Shown: positions 54,269 to 64,000 of the stretch, piece by piece
How positions within the stretch are numbered: the first letter of the stretch is position 1
How the letters are laid out: every line of letters begins with the position of its first letter
NCBI GenBank assembly: GCA_028752905.1
Contig: JAQNBH010000088.1
Coordinates: forward strand, 62,001 to 126,000
Direction of reading: 5' to 3'
Length of the DNA stretch: 64,000 nt
Origin: Cladorhizidae sp. MBARI D1340-BT2
Lineage: Eukaryota; Porifera; Demospongiae; Poecilosclerida; Cladorhizidae
Program-made: the position numbers and the translations under genes
Notes under the pieces: generated by a model
Seen by the model: only the letters and a program-made list of their open reading frames with translations
Told to the model about the DNA's origin: nothing
The model's database searches: none

Positions 54269-57200
54269 CTAGACTAATAGGCCCACCAGTAGTGAGCCAC
54301 TGCAACACTGACCACTAATTACTAGACTAATAGGCCCACCAGTAGTGAGCCACTGCAACACTGACCCACTAATTACTAGACTAATAGGCCCACCAGTAGT
54401 GAGGCACTGCAACACAGACCCACTAATTACTAGACTAATAGGCCCACCAGTAGTGAGCCACTGCAACACTGACCCACTAATTACTAGACTAATAGGCCCA
54501 CCAGTAGTGTGCCACTGCAACACTGACCCACTAATTACTTGACTAATAGGCCCACCAGTAGTGAGCCACTGCAATACTGACCCACTAATTACTAGACTAA
54601 TAGGCCCACCAGTAGTGAGCCACTGCAACACTGACCCACTAATTACTAGACTAATAGGCCCACCAGTAGTGAGCCACTGCAACACTGACCCACTAATTAC
54701 TAGACTAATAGGCCCACCAGTAGTGAGCCACTGCAACACTGACCCAATAATTACTAGACTAATAGGCCCACCAGTAGTGAGCCACTGCAACACTGACCCA
54801 CTAATTACTAGACTAATAGGCACACCAGTAGTGAGCCACTGCAACACTGACCCACTAATTACTAGACTAATAGGCACACCAGTAGTGAGCCACTGCAACA
54901 CTGACCAATAATTACTAGACTAATAAGCCCACCAGTAGTGAGCCACTGCAACACTGGCCCACTAATTACTTGACTTATAGGCACACCAGTAGTGAGCCAC
55001 TGCAACACTGACCCACTAATTACTAGACTAATAGGCCCACCAGTAGTGAGCCACTGCAACACTGACCCACTAATTACTAGACTAATAGGCCCACCAGTAG
55101 TGAGCCACTGCAACACTGACCCACTAATTACTAGACTAATAGGCCCACCAGTAGTGAGCCACTGCAACACTGACCACTAATTACTAGACTAATAGGCCCA
55201 CCAGTAGTGAGCCACTGCAACACTGACCCACTAATTACTAGACTAATAGGCCCACCAGTAGTGAGCCACTGCAACACTGACCACTAATTACTAGACTAAT
55301 AGGCCCACCAGTAGTGAGCCGCTGCAACACTGACCCACTAATTACTAGACTAATAGGCCCACCAGTAGTGAGCCACTGCAACACTGACCACTAATTACTA
55401 GACTAATAGGCCGACCAGTAGTGAGCCACTGCAACACTGACCACTAATTACTAGACTAATAGGCCCACCAGTAGTGAGTCACTGCAACACTGACCCACTA
55501 ATTACTAGACTAATAGGCAAACCAGTAGTGAGCCACTGCAACACTGACCACTAATTACTAGACAAATGGGCCCACCAGTAGTGAGCCACTGTAACACTGA
55601 CCCACTAATTACTAGACTAATAGGCCCACCAGTAGTGAGCCACTGCAACACTGACCACTAATTACTAGACTAATAGGCCCACCAGTATTGAGCCACTGCA
55701 ACACTGACCACTAATTACTAGACTAATAGGCCCACCAGTAGTGAGCCACTGCAACACTGACCCACTAATTACTAGACTAATAGGCCCACCAGTAGTGAGC
55801 CACTGCAACACTGACCCACTAATTACTAGACTAATAGGCCCACCAGTAGTGAGCCACTGCAACACTGACCACTAATTACTAGACTAATAGGCTCACCAGT
55901 AGTGAGCCACTGCAACACTGACCCACTAATTACTAGACTAATAGGCCCACCAGTAGTGATCCACTGCAACACTGACCACTAATTACTAGACTAATAGGCC
56001 CACCAGTAGTGAGGCACTGCAACACTGACCCACTAATTACTAGACTAATATGCCGACCAGGTGTGAGCCACTGCAACACTGACCCACTAATTACTAGACT
56101 AATAGGCCCACCAGTAGTGAGGCACTGCAACACTGACCCACTAATTACTAGACTAATAGGCCCACCAGTAGTGAGCCACTGCAACACTGACCCACTAATT
56201 ACTAGACTAATAGGCCCACCAGTAGTGTGCCACTGCAACACTGACCCACTAATTACTTGACTAATAGGCCCACCAGTAGTGAGCAACTGCAATACTGACC
56301 CACTAATTACTAGACTAATAGGCCCACCAGTAGTGAGCCACTGCAACACTGACCCACTAATTACTAGACTAATAGGCCCACCAGTAGTGAGCCACTGCAA
56401 CACTGACCCACTAATTACTAGACTAATAGGCCCACCAGTAGTGAGCCACTGTAACACTGACCCAATAATTACTAGACTAATAGGCCCACCAGTAGTGAGC
56501 CACTGCAACACTGACCCACTAATTACTAGACTAATAGGCACACCAGTAGTGAGCCACTGCAACACTGACCCACTAATTACTAGACTAATAGACCCACCAG
56601 TAGTGAGCCACTGCAACACTGACCCACTAATTACTAGACTAATAGGCCCACCAGTAGTGAGCCACTGCAACACTGACCCACTAATTACTAGACTAATAGG
56701 CACACCAGTAGTGAGCCACTGCAACACTGACCAATAATTACTAGACTAATAAGCCCACCAGTAGTGAGCCACTGCAACACTGGCCCACTAATTACTTGAC
56801 TAATAGGCCCACCAGTAGTGAGCCACTGCAACACTGACCCACTAATTACTAGACTAATAGGCCCACCAGTAGTGAGCCACTGCAACACTGACCCACTAAT
56901 TACTAGACTAATAGGCCCACCAGTAGTGAGCCACTGCAACACTGACCACTAATTACTAGACTAATAGGCCCACCAGTAGTGAGCCACTGCAACACTGACC
57001 CACTAATTACTAGACTAATAGGCCCACCAGTAGTGAGCCACTGCAACACTGACCCACTAATTACTAGACTAATAGGCCCACCAGTAGTGAGCCACTGCAA
57101 CACTGACCCACTAATTACTAGACTAATAGGCCCACCAGTAGTGAGCCACTGCAACATTGACCCACTAATTACTAGACTAATAGTCCCACCAGTAGTGAGC

Positions 57201-57763
57201 CACTGCAACACTGACCCACTAATTACTAGACTAATAGGCACACCAGTAGTGAGCCACTGCAACACTGACCCACTAATTACTAGACTAATAGGCCCACCAG
57301 TAGTGAGCCACTGCAACACTGACCCATAATTACTAGACTAATAGGCCCACCAGTAGTGAGCCACTGCAACACTGACCCACTAATTACTAGACTAATAGGC
57401 CCACCAGTAGTGAGCCACTGCAACACTGACCCACTAATTACTAGACTAATAGGCCCACCAGTAGTGAGCCACTGCAACACTGACCCACTAATTACTAGAC
57501 TAATAGGCCCACCAGTAGTGAGCCACTGCAACACTGACCACTAATTACTAGACTAATAGGCCCACCAGTAGTGAGCCACTGCAACACTGACCCACTAATT
57601 ACTAGACAAATAGGCCCACCAGTAGTGAGCCACTGCAACACTGACCCACTAATTACTAGACTAATAGGCCCACCAGTAGTGAGCCACTGCAACACTGACC
57701 CACTAATTACTAGACTAATAGGCCCACCAGTAGTGAGCCACTGCAACACTGACCCACTAATTA
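54269..57763. repeat. HOR-C copy 2 (partly rearranged)
   Basis: The first 0.9 kb repeats 50344-51255 exactly in layout. Later parts match copy 1 at shifting offsets (3,977 at 55665-56080, 3,817 at 56279-56737, 4,086 at 57280-57544), so blocks of whole units have been lost or gained between matching stretches. CCAGGTGTGAGCC recurs at about 56054. A minus-strand open stretch of 264 residues (55933-56727) reflects a run without 53-bp units and is not a gene. Confidence 0.75.
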
Positions 57764-59881
57764 CTAGACTAATAGGCCCACCAGTAGTGAGCCACTGCAA
57801 CACTGACCACTAATTACTAGACTAATAGGCCCACCAGTAGTGAGCCTCTGCAACACTGACCCACTAATTACTAGACAAATAGGCCCACCAGTAGTGAGCC
57901 ACTGCAACACTGACCGACTAATTACTAGACTTTTAGGCCCACCAGTAGTAAGGCACTGCAACACTGACCCACTAATTACTAGACTAATAGGCCCACCAGT
58001 AGTGAGCCACTGCAACACTGACCACTAATTACTAGACTAATAGGCCCACCAGTAGTCAGCCACTGCAACACTGACCCACTAATTACTAGACTAACAGGCC
58101 CACCAGTAGTGAGGCACTGCAACACTGACCCATTAATTACTAGACTAATAGGCCCACCAGTAGTGAGCCACTGCAACACTGACCCACTAATTACTAGACT
58201 AATAGGCCCACCAGTAGTGAGCCACTGCAACACTGACCCACTAATTACTAGACTAATAGGCCCACCAGTAGTGTGCCACTGCAACACTGACCCACTAATT
58301 ACTTGACTAATAGGCCCACCAGTAGTGAGCCACTGCAATACTGACCCACTAATTACTAGACTAATAGGCCCACCAGTAATGAGCCACTGCAACACTGACC
58401 CACTAATTACTAGACTAATAGGCCCACCAGTAGTGAGCCACTGCAACACTGACCACTAATTACTAGACTAATAGGCCCACCAGTAGTGAGCCACTGCAAC
58501 ACTGACCCAATAATTACTAGACTAATAGGCCCACCAGTAGTGAGCCACTGCAACACTGACCACTAATTACTAGACTAATAGGCCCACCAGTAGTGAGCCA
58601 CTGCAACACTGACCCACTAATTACTAGACTAATAGGCCCACCAGTAGTGAGCCACTGCAACACTGACCCACTAATTACTAGACTAATAGGCCCACCAGTA
58701 GTGAGCCACTGCAACACTGACCACTAATTACTAGACTAATAGGCCCACCAGTAGTGAGCCACTGCAACACTGACCCACTAATTACTAGACTAATAGGCCC
58801 ACCAGTAGTGAGCCACTGCAACACTGACCCACTAATTACTAGACTAATAGGCCCACCAGTAGTGAGCCACTTCAACACTGACCCACTAATTACTAGACTA
58901 ATAGGCCCACCAGTAGTGAGCGACTGCAACACTGACCCACTAATTACTAGACTAATAGGCCCACCAGTAGTGAGCCACTGCAACACTGACCCACTAATTA
59001 CTAGACTAATAGGCACACCAGTAGTGAGCCACTGCAACACTGACCCACTAATTACTAGACTAATAGGCCCACCAGTAGTGAGCCACTGCAACACTGACCC
59101 ATAATTACTAGACTAATAGGCCCACCAGTAGTGAGCCACTGCAACACTGACCCACTAATTACTAGACTAATAGGCCCCCAGTAGTGAGCCACTGCAACAC
59201 TGACCCACTAATTACTAGACTAATAGGCCCCCAGTAGTGAGCCACTGCAACACTGACCTACTAATTACTAGACTAATAGGCCCACCAGTAGTGAGCCACT
59301 GCAACACTGACCCACTAATTACTAGACTAATAGGCCCACCAGTAGTGAGCCACTGCAACACTGACCCACTAATTACTAGACAAATGGGCCCACCAGTGGT
59401 GAGCCACTGCAACACTGACCCACTAATTACTAGACTAATAGGCCCACCAGTAGTGAGCCACTGCAACACTGACCCAGTAATTACTAGACTAATAGGCCCA
59501 CCAGTAGTGAGCCACTGCAACACTGACCCAGTAATTACTAGACTAATAGGCCCACCAGTAGTGAGCCACTGCAACACTGACCAACTAATTACTAGACTAA
59601 TAGGTCCACCAGTAGTGAGCCACTGAAACACTGACCACTAATTACTAGACTAATAGGCCCACCAGTAGTGAGCCACTGCAACACTGACCCACTAATTACT
59701 AGACTAATAGGCCCACCAGTAGTGAGCCACTGCAACACTGACCACTAATTACTAGACTAATAGGCCCACCAGTAGTGAGCCACTGCAACACTGACCCACT
59801 AATTACTAGACTAATAGGCCCACCAGTAGTGAGCCACTGCAACACTGACCACTAATTACTAGACTAATAGGCCCACCAGTA
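57764..59881. repeat. Isolated HOR-B fragment (B')
   Basis: This fragment has the 3' half of a long HOR-B block in order: GAGCCTCTGC (57842), CTTTTAGG (57930), CATTAATT (58130), GTGTGCC with TTACTTGAC (58272-58303), GAGCGACTGC (58918), two GGCCCCCAG units (59172, 59226), ACAAATGGG with GTGGTGAG (about 59380-59400) and CCACTGAAAC (about 59620). It has two consecutive GACCCAGTAATT units and only one ACAAATGGG group, as in block 1 and unlike blocks 3, 5, 6 and 8. It lies 41.6-41.8 kb from its block 1 counterpart, and its tail merges into HOR-D. Confidence 0.85.
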
Positions 59882-60849
59882 GTGAGCCACTGCAACACTG
59901 ACCCACTAATTACTAGACTAATAGGCCCACCAGTAGTGAGCCACTGCAACACTGACCCACTAATTACTAGACTAATAGGCCCACCAGTAGTGAGCCACTG
60001 CAACACTGACCAACTAATTACTAGACTAATAGGCCCACCAGTAGTGAGCCACTGCAACACTGACCCACTAATTACTAGACTAATAGGCCCACCAGTAGTG
60101 AGCCACTGCAACACTGACCCACTAATTACTAGACTAATAGGCCCACCAGTAGTGAGCCACTGCAACACTGACCCACTAATTACTAGACTAATAGGCCCAC
60201 CAGTAGTGAGCCACTGCAACACTGACCCACTAATTACTAGACTAATAGGCCCACCAGTAGTGAGCCACTGCAACACTGACCCACTAATTACTAGACTAAT
60301 AGGCCCACCAGTAGTGAGCCACTGCAACACTGACCCACTAATTACTAGACTAATAGGCCCACCAGTAGTGAGCCACTGCAACACTGACCCACTAATTACT
60401 AGACTAATAGGCCCACCAGTAGTGAGCCACTGCAACACTGACCCACTAATTACTAGACTAATATGCCCACCAGTAGTCAGCCACTGCAACACTGACCCAC
60501 TAATTACTAGACTAATATGCCCACCAGTAGTCAGCCACTGCAACACTGACCCACTAATTACTAGACTAATAGGCCCACCAGTAGTGAGCCACTGCAACAC
60601 TGACCACTAATTACTAGACTAATAGGCCCACCAGTAGTGAGCCACTGCAACACTGACCACTAATTACTAGACTAATAGGCCCACCAGTAGTGAGCCACTG
60701 CAACACTGACCCACTAATTACTAGACTAATAGGCCCACCAGTAGTGAGCCACTGCAACACTGACCACTAATTACTAGACTAATAGGCCCACCAGTAGTGA
60801 GCCACTGCAACACTGACCACTAATTACTAGACTAATAGGCCCACCAGTA

Positions 60850-62271
60850 GTGAGCCACTGCAACACTGACACACTAATTACTAGACTAATAGGCCCACCA
60901 GTAGTGAGCCACTGCAACACTGACCCACTAATTACTAGACTAATAGGCCCACCAGTAGTGAGCTACTGCAACACTGACCCACTAATTACTAGACTAATAG
61001 GCCCACCAGTAGTGAGCCACTGCAACACTGACCCACTAATTACTAGACTAATAGGCCCACCAGTAGTGAGCCACTGCAACACTGACCCACTAATTACTAG
61101 ACTAATAGGCCCACCAGTAGTGAGCCACTGCAACACTGACCCACTAATTACTAGACTAATAGGCCCACCAGTAGTGAGCCACTGCAACACTGACCCACTA
61201 ATTACTAGACTAATAGGCCCACCAGTAGTGAGCCACTGCAACACTGACCCACTAATTACTAGACTAATAGGCCCACCAGTAGTGAGCCACTGCAACACTG
61301 ACCCACTAATTACTAGACTAATAGGCCCACCAGTAGTGAGCCACTGCAACACTGACCCACTAATTACTAGACTAATAGGCCCACCAGTAATGAGCCACTG
61401 CAACACTGACCCACTAATTACTAGACTAATAGGCCCACCAGTAGTGAGCTACTGCAACACTGACCCACTAATTACTAGACTAATAGGCCCACCAGTAGTG
61501 AGCCACTGCAACACTGACCCACTAATTACTAGACTAATAGGCCCACCAGTAGTGAGCCACTGCAACACTGACCCACTAATTACTAGACTAATAAGCCCAC
61601 CAATAGTGAGCCACTGCAACACTGACCCACTAATTACTAGACTAATAGGCCCACCAATAGTGAGCCACTGCAACACTGACCCACTACTTACTAGACTAAT
61701 AGGCCCACCAGTAGTGAGCCACTGCAAAACGGACCTACTAATTACTAGACTAATAGGCCCACCAGTAGTGAGCCACTGCAACACTGACCAACTAATTACT
61801 AGACTAATAGGCCCACCAGTAGTGAGCCACTGCAACACTGACCCACTAATTACTAGACTAATAGGCCCACCAGTAGTGAGCCACTGCAACACTGACCCAC
61901 TAATTACTAGACTAATAGGCCCACCAGTAGTGAGCCACTGCAACACTGACCCACTAATTACTAGACTAATAGGCCCACCAGTAGTGAGCCACTGCAACAC
62001 TGACCCACTAATTACTAGACTAATATGCCCACCAGTAGTCAGCCACTGCAACACTGACCAACTAATTACTAGACTAATAGGAGTGAGCCACTGCAACACT
62101 GACCCACTAATTACTAGACTAATAGGCCCACCAGTAGTGAGCCACTGCAACACTGACCCACTAATTACTAGACTAATATGCCCACCAGTAGTCAGCCACT
62201 GCAACACTGACCCACTAATTACTAGACTAATAGGCCCACCAGTAGTGAGCCACTGCAACACTGACCACTAA
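60850..62271 (+). other. Longest open stretch (473 codons), not considered a gene
   Basis: This is the longest stop-free run. It is 26 in-register copies of an 18-residue repeat (LITRLIGPPVVSHCNTDP) with scattered changes and one 15-residue copy. It starts at a GTG and ends where a 53-bp unit shifts the frame. It has no unique N- or C-terminal segment, signal peptide, Kozak-like start or flanking splice or promoter signals. An overlapping minus-strand frame (61449-62261) is equally open. Variants elsewhere are mostly amino-acid-changing or frameshifting, which argues against selection on a protein. In-frame ATG appears only where GTAGTGAG mutated to GTAATGAG (for example 61389). I regard it as chance openness of a satellite whose length is a multiple of 3. 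Confidence 0.9.
62081..62097. repeat. 45-bp unit with a 9-bp internal deletion
   Basis: The text AATAGGAGTGAGCC replaces AATAGG-CCCACCAGT-AGTGAGCC, a 9-bp loss that keeps the 54-bp-derived frame (three residues missing in the 18-residue repeat). It occurs once in the window. It differs from the other 45-bp unit, found in HOR-A at 1621, 3601, 8275 and 10255, where TAATAGGCC is missing and a C-to-T change creates CACTAGTAG. Confidence 0.9.
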
Positions 62272-62618
62272 TTACTAGACTAATAGGCCCACCAGTAGTG
62301 AGCCACTGCAACACTGACCACTAATTACTAGACTAATAGGCCCACCAGTAGTGAGCCACTGCAACACTGACCCACTAATTACTAGACTAATAGGCCCACC
62401 AGTAGTGAGCCACTGCAACACTGACCACTAATTACTAGACTAATAGGCCCACCAGTAGTGAGCCACTGCAACACTGACCACTAATTACTAGACTAATAGG
62501 CCCACCAGTAGTGAGCCACTGCAACACTGACACACTAATTACTAGACTAATAGGCCCACCAGTAGTGAGCCACTGCAACACTGACCCACTAATTACTAGA
62601 CTAATAGGCCCACCAGTA

Positions 62619-64000
62619 GTGAGCCACTGCAACACTGACCCACTAATTACTAGACTAATAGGCCCACCAGTAGTGAGCCACTGCAACACTGACCCACTAA
62701 TTACTAGACTAATAGGCCCACCAGTAGTGAGCCACTGCAACACTGACCAACTAATTACTAGACTAATAGGCCCACCAGTAGTGAGCCACTGCAACACTGA
62801 CCCACTAATTACTAGACTAATAGGCCCACCAGTAGTGAGCCACTGCAACACTGACCCACTAATTACTAGACTAATAGGCCCACCAGTAGTGAGCCACTGC
62901 AACACTGACCCACTAATTACTAGACTAATAGGCCCACCAGTAGTGAGCCACTGCAACACTGACCCACTAATTACTAGACTAATAGGCCCACCAGTAGTGA
63001 GCCACTGCAACACTGACCCACTAATTACTAGACTAATAGGCCCACCAGTAGTGAGCCACTGCAACACTGACCCACTAATTACTAGACTAATAGGCCCACC
63101 AGTAGTGAGCCACTGCAACACTGACCCACTAATTACTAGACTAATAGGCCCACCAGTAGTGAGCCACTGCAACACTGACCCACTAATTACTAGACTAATA
63201 TGCCCACCAGTAGTCAGCCACTGCAACACTGACCCACTAATTACTAGACTAATATGCCCACCAGTAGTCAGCCACTGCAACACTGACCCACTAATTACTA
63301 GACTAATAGGCCCACCAGTAGTGAGCCACTGCAACACTGACCACTAATTACTAGACTAATAGGCCCACCAGTAGTGAGCCACTGCAACACTGACCACTAA
63401 TTACTAGACTAATAGGCCCACCAGTAGTGAGCCACTGCAACACTGACCCACTAATTACTAGACTAATAGGCCCACCAGTAGTGAGCCACTGCAACACTGA
63501 CCACTAATTACTAGACTAATAGGCCCACCAGTAGTGAGCCACTGCAACACTGACCACTAATTACTAGACTAATAGGCCCACCAGTAGTGAGCCACTGCAA
63601 CACTGACACACTAATTACTAGACTAATAGGCCCACCAGTAGTGAGCCACTGCAACACTGACCCACTAATTACTAGACTAATAGGCCCACCAGTAGTGAGC
63701 TACTGCAACACTGACCCACTAATTACTAGACTAATAGGCCCACCAGTAGTGAGCCACTGCAACACTGACCCACTAATTACTAGACTAATAGGCCCACCAG
63801 TAGTGAGCCACTGCAACACTGACCCACTAATTACTAGACTAATAGGCCCACCAGTAGTGAGCCACTGCAACACTGACCCACTAATTACTAGACTAATAGG
63901 CCCACCAGTAGTGAGCCACTGCAACACTGACCCACTAATTACTAGACTAATAGGCCCACCAGTAGTGAGCCACTGCAACACTGACCCACTAATTACTAGA
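62619..64000. repeat. HOR-D copy 2, cut by the window edge
   Basis: This is the first half of a second 2,737-bp copy and matches 59882-61263 unit for unit as far as I could compare. The window ends in the middle of a consensus unit, so the array continues to the right. Confidence 0.87.

Larger units (their letters stand above)
59882..62618. repeat. HOR-D copy 1 (2,737-bp higher-order unit, near-consensus)
   Basis: Most units here equal the 54-bp consensus. Markers recur at +2,737: GACCAACTAATT near 60009 and 62746, paired TATGCCC plus GTCAGCC units at 60463/60517 and 63200/63254, GACACACTAATT near 60869 and 63606, and GAGCTACTGC at 60964 and 63701. Groups of alternating 53- and 54-bp units occur at about 60.60-60.87, 62.26-62.53 and 63.34-63.61 kb (spacings 1,661 and 1,076 bp, which sum to 2,737). 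The start near 59882 still resembles 18361, so HOR-D appears to have grown from the end of a HOR-B block. Confidence 0.88.
1..64000. repeat. 54/53-bp tandem satellite array filling the whole window
   Basis: The window is made only of head-to-tail copies of one monomer; a clean 54-bp copy lies at 61090-61143. It starts CTAATTACTAGACTAATAGG, passes through CCCACCAGTAGTGAGCC and ends ACTGCAACACTGACCCA. The commonest length variant is 53 bp, caused by loss of one C (GACCCACTAA becomes GACCACTAA). Rarer units of 37, 45, 51, 52, 56 and 57 bp occur. By hand count the consensus has 18 A, 17 C, 9 G and 10 T (48% GC). It contains no CpG and is A+C rich on the + strand. All units share one orientation and I found no inversion and no foreign insertion. 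Length divided by unit size gives about 1,190 units. It is a eukaryotic satellite or giant minisatellite; the family name and host are not recognised. Confidence 0.98.

Noticed and set aside
60850..62271. A 473-residue repeat protein with an 18-residue motif
   Set aside because: It is entirely satellite units, starts with GTG, has no unique ends, is mirrored by an equally open minus-strand frame, and is broken elsewhere by frequent 53-bp units. There is no sign of coding constraint.
62435..63337. A 300-residue minus-strand repeat protein, hydrophobic and membrane-like
   Set aside because: The hydrophobic pattern (VLQW, LTTGGPISLVIS) is just the translation of the reverse complement of the monomer. 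It overlaps an open plus frame and ends at 53-bp units.
1..64000. CRISPR array
   Set aside because: Units are contiguous, with no variable spacers between repeats and no cas genes. The variation is point changes within the repeat.
1..64000. Bacterial plasmid iterons or a phage or prokaryotic origin
   Set aside because: The array is far too long, no rep gene, coding sequence or promoter is present anywhere, and the nested higher-order structure is typical of eukaryotic satellite DNA.
1..64000. Telomeric or known centromeric repeat (TTAGGG-type, alpha satellite, CENP-B box)
   Set aside because: The monomer has no TTAGGG-like tract, no 171-bp period, and no TTCG...CGGG pattern of a CENP-B box on either strand.

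Overview
The whole 64 kb window is one uninterrupted tandem satellite array. The basic unit is 54 bp (a clean copy lies at 61090-61143), mixed throughout with a 53-bp form that has lost one C from the CCC before CTAATT. Roughly 1,190 head-to-tail units fill the window, all in the same orientation. I see no unique sequence, no conventional gene, no RNA gene, no transposon and no CRISPR array. Both ends of the window are still inside the array. This is a eukaryotic heterochromatin-type satellite (pericentromeric, subtelomeric or interstitial), probably from a long-read assembly. I do not recognise the monomer and cannot name the species.

The long open frames on both strands are artefacts. 54 is divisible by 3 and the monomer has one stop-free frame on each strand: an 18-residue repeat LITRLIGPPVVSHCNTDP on + and SVLQWLTTGGPISLVISG on -. 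Each 53-bp unit shifts the frame and ends the ORF. Almost all apparent starts are GTG.

The information lies in the higher-order repeat (HOR) structure, read from shared point variants and odd-length units. (A) 1-13551: two near-identical 6,654-bp copies, each with nested sub-blocks of about 1.6, 1.5 and 3.5 kb. (B) 13815-50343: eight related blocks (B1-B8), each carrying one signature 37-bp unit, in short (about 2.5-2.7 kb) and long (about 5.2-6.2 kb) versions. Multi-block segments are duplicated again: 19115-27158 matches 41485-49525, and 27464-36157 matches 41485-50393. (C) 50344-57763: a family with a period of about 3.9-4.1 kb and a half-period of about 1.7-2.0 kb. (B') 57764-59881: an isolated B fragment. 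(D) 59882-64000: a near-consensus 2,737-bp HOR, 1.5 copies, the most homogeneous part.

The layout fits repeated unequal exchange or replication-slippage amplification at several scales: 54 bp, then about 160-430 bp, then 1.5-8 kb, then 14-22 kb. Private markers in the inner B blocks are absent from the outer ones (B1 and B'), which suggests the middle of the array expanded most recently.
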